DNA of 64,000 nucleotides from Terfezia claveryi (GCA_015179025.1 WHUX01000131.1:1-64000); one strand, 5' to 3'. Numbered from the stretch's first letter, positions 20,900 to 34,904 are shown. Notes: generated by a model from the letters alone, not told the origin. Numbers and translations: made by a program.

Positions 20900-22985
20900 G
20901 GAAAGCTCTAGCTCTCTAAAACGTTAGATTTTAGACAGCACAAAAACTTCTTGGAGTTGCTCCGAGATACCTAGGGTATGTTCAGTCCAAGAAATTTTAG
21001 TTTCTTGGACAATATTGCATGACGTTAACTGCTTCAAATCCGTCCAATGGTGGGGATAATTTTCCCAGGATTCCTATAGAATAGACTTTGGTTAATCAAT
21101 CCAATGGTCTCCAAAACCAAGCTTCACCCGAAGGATTCGCTCACCAGATGAGCTCTTTCCGTATGACCCGTCACTTACGGACTAGAATACCGACAAAGAG
21201 CATCAACGGTAGAGTCTTTGTTGTCAGCAGAGACTGATCGCAGTGAAAAGAGCAGGCACCAGGAGGAGGGAGTAGAGTGGGAAGTCGGTTGGGAGAAAGA
21301 ATTTAAAAGCGGATAGCTGACAATCCCAAGAGCCTGAGGTATTAGGCACATGTATGAGTCACATGTGAACTCGCTCACGCGCACATGTGCGGACCTAGTG
21401 ACCACCCATGTAGGTAATGGGAGAACTCATATATATAAAACTCTAGGATAGCCAGTGGTAGAGAGGTATGTAAGCAAGACAATGAGACCAACAACTACTT
21501 ATTATATCTACCAATTATATCTTCCTGATCTGCACGAAACAACCCCGACTAAGTGGCGAAATGGCGAATGTTATTTGCAAGCACCTGATGTATTGAATCT
21601 CAAGCCTGATATATATATATGTGAATGATATGATTGGCATGGCAAAAGCACATATATGCAGCAAGCGAATATACGAACCTTTCAGGTCTCTATCAGTTCG
21701 AACGTCCCAGTCTGACCTACAATTTCAGCATTTGTAACGATTCTGAGTACATATACACTAGTCTGGTTCATATACACAACCAGGCCCCCAATCTATGCGA
21801 CCTCCTGAGTCACAATGCAAGCATTAACATTTTCAATTTTACCAGCTCTCCGTTCCACTTCTATTTTGTCCCTTGATCCACCACACTATTTATTTTGATT
21901 AATATTCCAAGTATATTTGAATGAGGGGCCTACACCCCCCTCAAAAAAAAATACCGAAAGGAGCGATGTCAATTGAGACCAATATAAATAATCAGACGAT
22001 AAAAGGGGATATAGTCCGGCGCCAAATTCAATCTCCGGAAGTTGTTAAGCATCTCGGGGTTCTTAGACCTATAGACAATTGACAGGTAACATTTACACAA
22101 GATATTCAAGGGGCGAAATGGAATCATTTGTGATGCAATTAAGAAAAGTGTAGTTGTGACAGTGCCTTTTTTTTTTTTTTTCGGTGGAGCATGAGACGGT
22201 GTGACAGTGCGTGCCATTGTACAAGTATGTAAGAATGAAATATGCAGCGCTAGCGTGAGACATACAGCAGTGATATGCCAACCCACCCATAAATGTTGAG
22301 CGGGTACTAGGTACTTGAGCTTAGGCTCGAGATCGTGAGCTTCCAACTGAGGTTGTATATTCATCAGGACAACACGATGTCGACAGCCGCAAGCGCAAGT
22401 GCAAGAGGTACTGTGCTGGTAGTACGAGTAAACGTTAGGGCGAAATAAGTTAGCGACTTGTCGAATAGAATGATAAAATTAGCAAAAGGAGAGATTGTGC
22501 GTTGGCTGGGATGGAATGAGTCGACAACTCGAGAGGTGGGTAAAGAAGATTGGGGCAATGCTACACGCAGAGGTCTGCAAAATACAAAAGCCAGCTCTAC
22601 GCCAGGAGGTAGCAGAAGAACTGCTGAAGGTCCATCACCGTACTTTTGGTCGACATCCAAAGGGCCGGAAATGGATTGCTAAAATGTGGCTTAAGCCAAC
22701 AGTACGTAGGTGCTCAAATTAGATAAGTTCTTAAAGAAGATATTGGACTTTCAGAGCTGTGGGGAATTGTATTTGGATCAATGCGCGTAGTGTTGAGTAC
22801 GTAGCATGAGGATTGTTAAGTGGGTATTAGGAATGAAGGAGAAGACCCAGACGTGGTTGAATTAGCTAATTTCAATTACGAAGCGCCTTGGCATCTTGGC
22901 CTCACTGCTCATTGGCCAGAGTCTTAATTGTAATTTTCAGTAAACCACAGTTCACCAGCATCTATAACTACTGGTGTTTCAAAAA
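20900..22985. other. Intergenic, no gene recognised
   Basis: The stretch is AT-rich with short poly-A/T and purine runs. Small frames exist (for example 22495-22722, +), but none shows a domain, and several overlap each other on opposite strands. Confidence 0.6.
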
Positions 22986-22989
22986 CTTC

Positions 22990-23291
22990 TACTCTAATTG
23001 TTATCACTGATACTTTAAGAATAATCTGAAATGCTTAATTTATAACATATGAAAGTATCAACTGATCATGACTATATTGCTCTAGCTGAACCAAATTGGA
23101 ATGTTAGAGGGGGGTCTAATTGACTGGTAAATCAATGAATCTGTTGCAGTTGCTGGGAAATTATCAATTCTTTTTTTTCTAGTAAATCAGTACTTTATCA
23201 ATACACCAAATTGGGTAATTATTTAAATTGCCCGCGGCCGGCACGGGTGTGCTGCTCACGGGCGGCCGATGCCCGCGAGCGGCCCAGAACA
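22990..23291 (-). mobile_element. Terminal fragment of the TGTTCTGGGCC family (second integrase-type TIR family)
   Basis: On the minus strand it begins TGTTCTGGGCCG at 23291, followed by a GC-rich hairpin of GCCCGCGGGC-like words. It then continues into AT-rich sequence that matches 60192-60420 for more than 200 bp (shared words ACCCAATTTGG or CTCAATTTGG, AAAGAATTGATAA, CCCAGC.ACTGCAA). The GC-rich end stands out sharply from its surroundings. Confidence 0.7.
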
Positions 23292-25261
23292 TATATATGA
23301 GGATAGTAGGTATAGTTAGGAAGGAGAATTGATGTTAGTAGAGATATAATTATCTATGATAGTAGAAACATCTAGGTATTTATACTTTCTTGAAGGAGTA
23401 TCTTCTATTAGATTTTTCGTTCTAGTAGTATGTTAAATAGTAGTATCAAACTCTATTAAATAATCTCTGTGCTAGTGGTACTAGTACGAGCTGCAGCATG
23501 GGCTTGGAGCGAGGTGGTCTGTTCTGGAGTTGACATTGTACTAAAAAAAATTAATCAATTAAGATTAATAGATTTGTTCGTTCAGAGTGGAGCACGGAGT
23601 GCGGAAGAGCTTCGGATATCTTAGCGAGGCAGCGGCAGCAACAGCAGCGAGCACAAGCACGGTGCACAGCAGATCTCTAGCGAAAGCGAATGGTAATACG
23701 CAAAGTGGGTAATAGAACTAAGAGAATAATAATGCGAGTGAGAACGATGCGAATTGAGGACTTGCTTAATTAACGATAAAATACAGTTCCAGAGCGGTGT
23801 CTATATACATGGAAGTTCAGGGTAAGTCAGCGCGCAGGGATTGAGAGATGATCCAGTGGCAACGGCAATATCAGTGCGATAATAATGACGACGGGCGATG
23901 ACGTGAGTAGATGGCCTTGCCGGTGAAGAATCTTGATGGCTTCGCCGGTGGATAATTCAGGAAAATGGGTGTGCCGGATGTGCGTTTCAACAAAGTTCGT
24001 TATTTTTTTGGGCTCCTGAGTTTGATTACTTTGCGTATATAGGCGCCGGACCTGGCAGATTAACCTATCTTGTCCTGAATCTTCCTCACCCTTACTGGGA
24101 CCGAATAGGAGTAATGAGTATTCAAAAAAATTTAAAAAAAATAAAAAAATCACTACGGTAGTTGGCACAAAAGTCACTTCTTGATTGGACATTAATTGAG
24201 GGAGCTTTAGTTGGTGGCAAACTTCATTGAGCTTAGTCGGCAGCTATTGTATCTCCGTAACTAACTTTAAAAAAAGAAAAGGTCCTATCATTGCTGTAAC
24301 GAACCCCCGTAACGTTTTGAATAATGGCTTAATACAATAGTAATTATAATAATTATATTCGCGTTTCTTTATCGGCATTATTCCAGAGCTGGTGGTAGTG
24401 CGTTCATTGTTTATTATTTATGGTTTTGCGAGTTCGGTAAATCCCACTCACACTACCAAGCTTAAACTCACCACAGATACTTTCCTTTTGAATTGAAATT
24501 ATCAGTGATCCCTGTGAACTTCAAAGTATGAACCAGAATTCAATTTCCTTTTCTAATGCCAAATATCATCTTAACCCAACCAAATAAAAATATATTAACA
24601 AGAATCCCTCCTCCCTCACACTTCATCCATACCATGAAGAACCTCCATTAAATAGCCAGTAGATGAAGAATCTATATAACAAGGAAATATGCAGCAAATG
24701 CAATGATATCCGCCGCCAGTCGAACGCCGACCACCTAATGTAAATGCCGCCAGAACAAATTAAAATGAAAATAAAATGATAAACTAATCCGTAAAAGGAA
24801 AGGAAATAGTCAGTATGTAATAAGAAGTCCTCCGATCCATCAATTTCTTACTAACCATCCACTCGCTTCCTTACATCTATCCACAACAGCTAGCCATTGT
24901 AAGTAAATCTTAATTAAATAAAACCAGACAAACGATTTAAGAAATCCAAAGCTGGGCTGTGGTCGTAATGATAAAGAGCTATGAGTATGTTCTATCCCCA
25001 AACATAAGTTCCTCAGCCGAGGAGTAAGAATCCCAGACGGTAATCGTGCAAGTGGTGTGGTGAGAAAAAGTCATTGCAGAAATTCTCCCGAAACTTAACA
25101 TAGGAAAGATGACGGCCAAAGGGATATAGGTAAAAGGTGTATAGGAGAGAAATGGGTAAATTGACGACGAGGATAAAAAATAAAAGGAGGGGAAGAGATC
25201 CACCACCGAGGAATAACTCCAGCTAATCTCACCGCCTATGTTGCCTTCTTCAATGCTCCAC
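23292..25261. other. Intergenic, no gene recognised
   Basis: AT-rich with poly-A and poly-T runs near 23542 and 24125. A minus-strand start near 23540 (MSTPEQTTS) faintly recalls a Copia gag N-terminus but stops after about 26 codons. Nothing else is supported. Confidence 0.5.
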
Positions 25262-27781
25262 CTACAAGTATCCAATAACGGTCTCGATTACCCAGCCAAA
25301 GTTCACAACCCCAAAGAGAACGGCCATCGTAATCCTTGACCAATTCTCTCCTTCAGACAGCATTTTTCCAGAGTTGATTCTCCCCCCAAACGACACCCCC
25401 AAGTAAATCATGACCAAGACCCTGGCCACATAGACAACCGCCCCCCAAATCCTGATCAAGTACACAAACGACTCGACATCACCACCCGCGAAAACATCGA
25501 CAAAATACGCCTCAAAGGACAAACGTCTATACTTGCTGATAGTCGCAAAGTTCTTCAACGACAAGTAGTAGTCCAGAGTATTAAACCTAGTAGTAGACTG
25601 AGGAACAAGCGAATCGAATCTGTCTCCAGTTACAGGGTCGATCGCAAGAAGCCTTTGTTCCGAGGTATAGTGACCTTCGGCAATCATTTCTTTGGCTCTA
25701 GCGTCCATTATCTGAGCGGAAAAGAGGCGCCTGCAATAGCTCAACATCCTCCACCTAAAAGAATGCTGTGGCTGCAAGACCAGGCCATCACCAACATCTG
25801 AGGACCTGGATTTAAGCAAAACATCAAGAAACAAGTCCATATTGTTTATGTGTGCAGAATGACGCTCATATGGCTGCGAAAGGATATCCAAATAAACCGC
25901 CTGGGTCGGATCCTGCAGCGCAAAAAACCGACGGAAAAATCGCGGATTATGAACTTGGATAGTGAGATGAGCGGGCTGTGCGACTATCGCTTGATGAATA
26001 AACGGGGGAGGGGCAAGGTTGTCGTTGTTGGTAACTAGCTCGGTAGCAAAGAATTTCCCGTCTTTTCTGGTAGTGGTTCGAGTCCCCCGAACACCGCTTG
26101 CTGCCGAAGCCAACGCATTTTGATAAGTGATTATCTCGGGAATGCGAGATGCATGCGGTTGTGGCATAACAATGGAAACCCAAAGTGGGTGCTGGTACTT
26201 CTGGACCCTATCTGCGAAATACTCTAGCCACAGTTCTGCCATTTCCCTAAAGAGATATATAACGTTAGCATTATGGACCAGATAAGTGAACATCTATATC
26301 CGTTTAACTGGAAACAGATTATCGATACCATAAAGGGGAGTTATAATTATCCCTCGGCATCTGATCAGGAGGTTTTGTACCGAGTCAAATAACATCAAGA
26401 AATACGACAAAATGCATGGGTATACTAACTTTTCGCCTTCGCTAGGGCATCGGCCGCCACTTCCCTTAAGTACCTCCGGCCGGGTATATACAACAGATCC
26501 TTTCTTAAAGGTCATGAAGGCTTCCAGCATTGTGCGTGGAATTGCCATCCATTGAGTAAACCCCCATACTACGACCGTGTACAGGATATCACGCCAAGTC
26601 GCTTGCACAATATCCATACCAGGTTGTACAGACCTAACACCAGCGGCCATTGTCTTGTATCCCGCTCTATGGATGACAACCATTTGAATATTGAACAAAA
26701 GCCCTTGATTCATGTTATCCAAGGGATCAGCTACATGAATATGGTAAGTTCCAGAACGGTGATTAAATGGCGAAATGTGAAATCTTTTGTCAATGACGCC
26801 ACACCACTGGAATGGCTTCCTCGTTGCTGGATTCCTTGGGTTGTCCTGGCGAACGACATAAACGTGCTTTTCACCAAAAGTGTTGTTGACCTCCAAGACG
26901 ACGAATTTGAGCTCACCGGTGATCTTGTCATAGAGGTACCAGTATGACACTGGATTAAAACAGTATCCGAGGAAAGTGGGTGTCGTGACAAAGAAGATGT
27001 TGTAGAGACTCTTGTCAATGTCCTATAAACAGAACATTAATATCAAAGCGAAAGAGAATATCTCAAGAAAAATAAAACTTACCTCCTGGACAAACACTGT
27101 ATCCAATTTCTGACTAAACGGAAGATGTGGATTAAAATACCTCGTTGGGTCGGCTTCAAAAAAAGTCCACAACTGTGAACCCTTCCCCCAATAAGGTTTT
27201 TCAGGGCCCTGGTTGATTCCTCTAACAGAGACAAGAGGATTGATGGTTCCCTCAAAGTCGACTGGGAAGCCAAAGTACATGATTGGATATTTGAATTTGT
27301 GTAAAACTGGTGTAAAACGTGCATGATTGGTGACACCAAAGTACATAACGGGTCTGAATCTTTCATCAAATATTTCACCAAGTGCCCGAGTGTCGACAAG
27401 CGTGGAGAGCTCGACATACCATGGAATAGCCTTGCATAGGAGGTTTGCTCCAGCGAAAAATAAAAACGAAAGAAAGTAATTCCAGTTGTAGAATGCTGGA
27501 AAGACCATTGGGAAGGTAACTTTGAAGAGGGATGTGAAGACTACCAGGAATGCGAGCCTGACAGTGAAATTAGGAAAATTGTGCTCGGGTTTGGTGCGAA
27601 GTAGAACCCAAGAAGTATTATGCAAGAGTAATCCATGCCAGGCAAGATACCAAAACGTAGAGCTTGAGGCCATAAAGCCTTTCGAGCTGGTCCAAAGGAA
27701 CAGGAGAATGAGGAGGCATATGGGAGCAACCGCCCTCATCCCCAGCCCCTCTCGGGCCATGCGGATAGGACAACCAACCAT
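25262..27781 (-). CDS. DUF1365-domain membrane protein (758 aa, three exons)
   Basis: Exons are 27781-27083, 27022-26430 and 26246-25262. Intron 1 is GTAAGT...TATAG (60 bp, phase 0) and intron 2 is GTTAGT...TTTAG (183 bp, phase 2). The DUF1365 region runs from about residue 145 (NHARFTPVLHKFKYP) through GYCFNPVSYWY, EVNNTFGEKHVY and KRFHISPFN to about residue 380; these are the family's conserved blocks. Several hydrophobic segments precede it (about residues 15-110), and two more lie near the C-terminus (about 695-758), so it is probably an integral membrane protein. The family is widespread in bacteria and fungi without a settled biochemical role. In bacteria it often sits beside lipid-modifying enzymes. 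The long C-terminal part is fungal-specific as far as I can tell. Frame agreement across both introns supports the model. Confidence 0.85.
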
Positions 27782-30700
27782 CGTGGATCCAGTTCAGGCG
27801 CGAGACCAGGGGGATTAAGGGAATGTTTGTAGGCCGTGTTCCTCAAGAGAAGAGTAGATAGTACTGTGTGCTCGAAAACTGATTATTCAGAAGAGAGGTG
27901 ATTATTGCCCCCAAAGAGCCTTGATGGAGCTGCGGCAGTTGTGGGTCGTTCCCTGCAGGTGACCAAGTTGTTGGTGGTGATGAGTGGGTTTTATGAGGTA
28001 TGGAGAGAATGAACGAATGGTTCTGCTGGTGAGAATGTAATCGAGGATTGGAAATTCGAGATTGCCAAGAGTGCCTGTTTAAGGCAGGGTTGCCAAGAAG
28101 CGATATTGCAGGCGGCCGAGTGATATGGGAAAAGAAGCCTATATCAGAGGAGAAAGCTTTTCGAAATATGATAAACATGAATTCTGGTAACGTGACTGAG
28201 GGCCGACAACGCGGATAAATGTTTCTCCTGTTCCGGCGGTAACAGCGCTAACGATTGCTACACGCGACGAGCTGAGTCGGATTGCTTGGATATTTCTTTC
28301 GGTTGTTATCTCTTTTTCGGCAGACGTCAATAAAACGACCAACTCTCCTGAACACAACTCAAAATCCAAGATAGCTATCGAAACAAAGCACACGCTTGTT
28401 TCAAAAGGTTAGATTCTGATTTGCAGAAGGCTGATAACAGCACGGGTATGGAGGCGGTAATGAAGCTAGGACTCCTGCAGAATAGATTGATGTTTAAACT
28501 GGTGCCCAGACCCTCGTAGAACGGAATAGTCCTTCCTGTATCAAAATACAAGTGGCTTTTGCCGCTCGGATTGTTTTCTTTCTGCTTGCTCAGTGCAGCC
28601 CCGAAACCGATCTGTGATAGTCTTAACGTCACGCACGGAAAATGACGATAGAGTTCCAGTTCTAGAACTTCGCCTATTCAAAGGACTGTTAGTTGGACTA
28701 TAGGCCGGTGCCCTTTTGTCAAGTACTTGGCTGTAGTGGTTGGATCCAGGTATATGTGCAAGAAGCGGTGCTACTACGGGACCCAAATTCCGTCAGTCTT
28801 CTCCACCTCAACATTACACATCTATATATGAAATTTTCACCAATGCATTCAGATATCGGTAATATATCATATGTGTGTGTGTCATGAACTTCCCTCATCC
28901 CATACCACGTGTGGACACAGACTAAAACTTACCAAAATTATCAAGCCACATAAAACAGGCCGGTTGTTTTTCGCCGAAACAGTTCGTCCAAGATATGTAC
29001 TCAAACAGCAAAGTACGACCAATTTAACCCCACCTTCAACTGTCGGGGGTGTGGAGTCTGAATTTGATTGACCTGTTGCAGCCTTTCGCCGCTGTGGCTT
29101 TCTTTGAGCTGCTGTATATGAGGCGTTGCTGTATGTGAATAATGCTGGGGTTGTCTGGTCGGACGGTTAGGCTAGATGACTGCGGGGCCTCGCGAAGGCT
29201 AAGTGGTCGCTCGATGCACAACTCTCGGAGAAGTTTCCTTCGATTCGCAATATATAGATAAATGCGCAGTTTCTTTCCCAGGCAAGTATCTGTTGTCGCT
29301 AACTATATTATTGGCAGGCTACTTTGCTGGCAATCAACGATAGTAATCGATTCTGCTGGATGGATAGAGGACTTGTTCGATATCGGAGTCTAAGATGTTC
29401 ACGAAAATAAAAAATAAAAAACAAAGTTAAAAAGAAAGGGAGTGTGGAGAATATGTACTTTCGAGGGTACGATGAAAAGATAGGACAGTCTGTTGTTAGG
29501 GGGGGAGTGGGTTGGTGTGGCAGAACCCCTTCCCCTGCGACTTCCCAAAACGATGGTTAGCAGGGCACCTGTCCCACTCCCCTTGATCGAATGAGCGCTG
29601 AGGAGCTGAAGACTTGCCTGGTTGAGACAACCGAGCGCGTGGCTTCATGGTGCGTCGCTCTGAGATAATATAATGTCAGGTAACGTCAGGCACCACAAAG
29701 TCTGAACGGCTTTTCTGGGGGCTGCCACGATGTGAAGCGAAGACCAACAGGTTACAGTAGGGCTTGAACCAAATAACAATGAGAGACACTGACGCAGATG
29801 CAGAGACAGAGAGAGATAAAGAGTGTGTGGGATGGACCAGCATCAACAGGATTCGAGATGACTGTCCTACTCTATTGCACGCGCATACACCTCTACAACA
29901 TCGTGCATCGGACAACCTAGCGGTGAGGTGAATGCGAATGATCCTGCGGTATGGTGCACAATGACCAAGCATAATTGAATGACCAGATAGGCGCTGGCAG
30001 ACACTGCCACTAGATCAATAGAGTACTCACGGATGCCGAATCTGAGGTCAGAAACTCGTGGTCAGAAAGACCAAAATAACCATCATCCTATTCTCATCCC
30101 AAGAAATGCCAATGGGGGTAGGAAGCCAGAGAAGCCGGCTGCTACAAAGGAGTTGTTGCCGTTGCCGCGGATCCTGAAAATAAAGCACATACCGGGTGAT
30201 TGGATGAAAAGAAATCTGAGGGTGAAAAGCTCGAGCAGGTGGGAAAGACTGTGAAGACGGAACTGAACCATGGCATCAGGAAAGTGCCTAACCCTCCCGT
30301 GTCCCCTAGCCAGATGAGTCTGAGACCCATCTGTTAGCCTCGCGCAGAACCGGTATCATTTCGAATTATTGTCAACGCTGTGTCTTGCTCCCACCCCTGT
30401 CGTGCAAACTTTGGAACCACGGAAGGTCTCCCAACCCCAAATTGAGCGCAAATCCCTTCTGGACTGGGAGATGGGGGCTTCGAATTGGGAGTAGTCTGGT
30501 TGGCACAACCTCTCGTAGACTAATTGGGAGAAAGCCACAAGGCGGCAGACAAGGGCACCTATTGATCGTATTCACGGCAGTTGCCTGCTTCAAATTTGGG
30601 GAGAAACGGCGCGAGTTTAGCAGTCGCACCACGTGCATCGCCACCACCAGCCACTTCACCGTTCCTACTCCACCCCACATCTCTGCTGTCCATTTGAATC

Positions 30701-32396
30701 ACAGCACGCTACCGTAAAAGGGCTACTCAACTATGGTTTTTTTGCGTCAAGCCAGATCGATCTAGGGGAAACCCCTTGAGAACGAGCGGTTTCCAGGGAT
30801 GATGGTAAGGGCAATGAGGAGCAAAGCTATCAGGCATGTGGTGAGGTGAAATTATGGATTTTGTTCCATTGAAGCATTGCTGTGGATAATAGTGCCGTAC
30901 AGATGTATGTTATTTTAATTAAACTTACTGCCCCCACAGGTACCCGTGGGAGCACGGCCTATGTGGTGCGCGTTCGGACGCTGGCAGTGGCGAGATCCAG
31001 CGGCGCTGCAATGCAATCTCACCGTTGCCTAGGTATGTCTTTTTTTTTTGCTTTTTACAATTGTCTGACTTGTGAGTGTACTATTGATTGGCTAAGTTGT
31101 TTGCTTTTTCAACTGCAGCCACCCACCAGAGAGATCGACCGTCTTTAGCCTTACATAGACGTATAGACTTCAATAAAAAAAAATCGAGACCCTGACCTTT
31201 CTCTTAAGGCCCTTCAAGACTATGTACTTCAAACAGCGAAAGTGGCATCAAGAGACCCAATGAAAACAGACTGTTGGAAATCTAAAAACTACCGACTGGA
31301 TATTAACGAAGGTTTCGAGGTAATCTGGCTTGGTTTTGAGGCCCCAGATCTCTAAATATAGGGGGCCGTTAATTTCCAATTACTACTACGGTACTCGATA
31401 GCCATCAATGCCACTTACACTAATAATACACTCAAGTTCAGAGCAATTTTAGCGGCATGCTCACCGCAATCTCAGCGGTGCATGTGCGCATATTATATCC
31501 TATTACAAAACTTAAAGGAAGATCGAGAAGCAAGCTGCTGCAATATATATCGGGAAATATTATGAAGGGGGATAATAAGCCCGCTGTTATCGTTGTCTTG
31601 TGGTGGCGCGACACAAAGCTTTGCCCCGCACATGGAGAGCCATGTAAAAGAAGCTTATATGTAGTATAATAAAGGGTTCATGTAGTCCATGGAGGCTTGG
31701 GTTTTTAATGTTGCCTTTTTTTCAAACATATTCCTTGATATTTTGTTTGAACATTGCGACCAGTAAGAACGTGGTTTACCGGTATGGCATGCCATCTAGC
31801 ATTCACCACTGTACAATCTATCCCCAGAGAAAGGCCCCAGCTGATAGGTATTACATTGAATCTCATATGTATGCTGCCAGAGTTTCTATTTGCAGGTATT
31901 AGGATGACCTGAGCCGTTGAGAGGGATATGGATCAGGTTATAGTCATCCAGATCTGACCGTGGGCTCGGTGGATATCATGTAAAATGTATATGTGTTTGT
32001 TCATCTGTGAGCGATCTAGACCGGGGATGTCTCTGAAGTTCCGGATATATGCCGATGTCAGAAATAAGCTAATGCTGACTGCCGGGGATCAGCTGTTGAT
32101 TACTACACCCTACTGGCGCACCGGCTGTCAAGCCAGCAAATGCCTACCACAGAGGACTCGCTAATCAAGAAGCAAGTCTCGCCTATCACTAAGCTTCGCA
32201 TGAGCCAGTTGGGGAATACTCTACTGAACTCGTCAGCTTTGACCACTGCATTACTTCAGCAGATCATTACTACAAGATTTCGCAATACTTTTATATCATA
32301 GAAGCTATTCAGCACTGCTTACTACACTCACCGAGCGAGGCTACGCACGTTCACTTATCTATAACTCCCTTACGTGTAAACTAGTATCCCTCCACT
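27782..32396. other. Long intergenic region, no gene recognised
   Basis: About 4.6 kb with many short frames but none with a recognisable domain or a convincing exon chain. It holds one copy of the dispersed TAGTCTGGTTGGCACAAC motif (30492-30521) and a T-run near 31040. A lineage-specific gene cannot be excluded. Confidence 0.5.
30492..30521 (+). repeat. Dispersed TAGTCTGG motif, copy 1
   Basis: TAGTCTGGTTGGCACAAC followed by CTCTCGTAGACTA; the ends (TAGTCT/AGACTA) are complementary. Confidence 0.8.
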
Positions 32397-34157
32397 ATGA
32401 CGTCTGATCCCACAACTCCTGCAGCGTCCACCGGAATCTCTCCAACAGCCAAACTCTCCCCCGGCCTCCTCCGTACCATCACGCCTATTGGCTCCCCCTC
32501 TGGCCCAGAACCACCCTACCCATTAAAAATAGAAGGTCCAGTAGTCAGAGGTTTCGGCAGGGGCAGCAAGGAGCTCAACATCCCGACTGCGAATATATCT
32601 GTGGAAGGATTGAGTGTGGGCGGCAGAGAGGAGATAGCGAATGGGGTTTATTTCGGTTGGGCGGGGCTAAATTTAGGTCAGAAAGGAAATAAGGTCAGTG
32701 CATTAGGTATTTTCTTTTTCTTCGACTTCCTTGGAAGAGAAGGGGGGACATATTGATTCTATCAGAGTTTGGAAGTGGGGTTGCGACGTATTGTGGCGTG
32801 TGGCTGGGAGATTGTAAAGGAAAGATTGATCATAGTAGGTCGGAGGGGAGAAGAGGGGAGTGGGGAATTGTCTACTTCGGGATACTTTAACCGAGGTACA
32901 AAGCACAGGAGGTGTTGTGCCAACCAGAATAAGTTCTGATAAAACAGCATATTGCGAACGAGCAAGAGGGGAAGGGTTTGGACAGAAGGTCTAGTTACAC
33001 AGCCACTCGTAAATGAGAGAGATCGAAAGGGGATTATGAGTCCGTTTGTCAGACATGCTATGTCAAATGCAAGATCTCATCTGGATTGGTGGCGCCCTTG
33101 ACTTCCGTCAACGTCCTTTCTTGCATCTGTTAGATTGGAAGCTGTTATATTGCATGCATTAAGTATATTTACTTATTCAATCCAGCTAATACCTTTAGGA
33201 ACTCGCAAAGTCAGCGAATGGCAATGTTTTCCCGATGGTGATGTCAATTGGGTGGAATCCATTTTACAAGAACACAGTAAGGAGTGTGGTGAGTTGGTTT
33301 ATATTTCATCTGTCCTTGCATATTCGGCAATGCATGCATATGATCTATATGACTTACCTTTCTTCTACATTTCTTGGAATTATTTTCCTTGCGATGCAAT
33401 ATGGTACAACGTGCATCCCACTCCAATTCGTGATTGCAATTGGTAATTTATATATCATGGTTGATCATCCACATGACAATTTTTGTGCTTATTATCTTGT
33501 GTGTTTGTTTGTTCTGTTTGTTTTCTTTTTTTTCTCCTCTCGTATCCCTTTCCTTGTGTATTACGCCCGAATATTTGGCACCAAAGAAAAGAGCCACCTC
33601 CAGCATCGGCCCGGGATTCCCTTGCATTTCTCAACCAACGATACCTCGAGGTCCTTGTGTTACATCGCACCCATCATTTCTTGTGTGCGATTCAATTTCC
33701 ACGCCTATAATATCCACCGTTAAATATATTTCCTTTTCCAATTTATTGTGGCTTTTTTGGCGCTCATCAAACATTATCACCTGAATTGCAATTTCAACTA
33801 ATGGCGATACCCAATTGCATTCATCTACACGGATAGCCGATCTTCGCTTGATCGCTTCTCGCTTATCATTTTTGTTGTCTATTGCTTTCTACCAATCATT
33901 CTCATTCTGTATCCCACTTTACTCACTCCCAATAACAGGAAGTACACATAATTCACACCTTTCCCACCGACTTCTACGGCACCCACATGAAGATCCTAGT
34001 ACTAGGGTATATCCGCCCAGAGTTGGACTACGTGAGTAAGGAGGCGCTGATTGGGGATATTAAGACGGATATTGAGATTGCGCTAGTGAGTTTGGAGAGG
34101 GATAGGTGGGGCGTAGGGGAGCTCGGGAATGAAGGGAGATGGGTGGGGGAGTTTTAG
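32397..34157 (+). CDS. FMN1: Riboflavin kinase (201 aa, three exons, two long introns)
   Basis: The enzyme phosphorylates riboflavin with ATP to give FMN. Exons are 32397-32693, 33199-33288 and 33939-34157, all joined in phase 0. Intron borders are GTCAGT...TTTAG and GTGAGT...ACAG. Exon 1 carries [20 protein letters not shown], which includes the PTAN motif that binds Mg-ATP. Exon 2 gives [21 protein letters not shown], and exon 3 gives EVHIIH...[17 protein letters not shown] with the usual C-terminal helix region. The 201-residue length suits the monofunctional eukaryotic enzyme. The odd feature is intron size: 505 and 650 bp against about 50-70 bp in most other introns of the window (one of 183 bp). 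Intron 1 contains a copy of the dispersed repeat motif at 32911-32928, so inserted repeats may have enlarged it. The exons are intact, so the gene is probably functional. Confidence 0.93.
32911..32928 (-). repeat. Dispersed motif, copy 2, inside FMN1 intron 1
   Basis: GGTGTTGTGCCAACCAGA, the complement of TCTGGTTGGCACAAC. Confidence 0.8.
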
Positions 34158-34440
34158 AGTGGGGAGGTCAAGAGGGTAAGAGTGGTGATAGATGAGGAAG
34201 AGGTCATGAATAGACTGTTGGAGGAGGGTTGTTGGTGGTGGCTGTTGCTTCGTATTCGCCTGTGGTGCGCGTGAGGGTCATGCATGCTTCCTGGTTTGTG
34301 GAGTATGATTACCCTGCATTTGGCGTGCTTGATAAAGATGGAAGATTGAATTGAGCCTATGGCACAGCTAAGTTTACGTGCCGTTCGCTGGAGGCTAAGG
34401 CGTTGGAGCTAACCATAGCGACTCCTCGGCTTTGGGCGGC

Positions 34441-34456
34441 TTGTGCCAACCAGACC
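34441..34456 (-). repeat. Dispersed motif, copy 3
   Basis: TTGTGCCAACCAGACC, downstream of riboflavin kinase. Confidence 0.75.
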
Positions 34457-34904
34457 TTAACTCCCATGTGTTATCTTTCATTCATAAGTAACTTGTACAT
34501 CTCGAAATCCATTCTCACACGGAGTCGCTGTGTGTGCTCCAATGTAGCCCTGTCCGAGTCCACGTTAGTAGCTTATCTACATGTACCTCTACGAGTCTGG
34601 GCACGAGACTAAATAAACTACATTGAGTCGATGACAAGTAGTAACCGATTGGACAAACACCAATCGATTACCCATACTCTCGAGTTCTAGATAATATAGG
34701 ACAACTTCGATGTTCTATGCATCTACCATACTCTACATTCTCTCAAGCACAATGATGACCGACTTGCAGCGCAGTACAGGGGTTTGTTTTTGATGCGTAT
34801 GTACAGTATATGCGGAAGATAAGTTTACACTGGTGTATTTGAGGAGTCTTTACGAAATATCAATCCCTAATATTTTCCTTTGATCTGCTCGTGTTCTGCC
34901 CCTC

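Noticed and set aside
22364..22722. Overlapping frames on both strands (for example RRTAEGPSPYFW and LLKVHHRTFGRHPKG)
   Set aside because: A basic, Lys/Arg-rich frame at 22495 looked protein-like, but I could tie it to no family and see no exon neighbours.
23455..23545. Possible Copia gag start (MSTPEQTTS, minus strand)
   Set aside because: Stops after about 26 codons and lacks the conserved block that follows in gag.
33235..33723. 162-codon ORF overlapping riboflavin kinase exon 2
   Set aside because: Only its first 18 codons are the riboflavin kinase exon; the rest is intron 2 read through.
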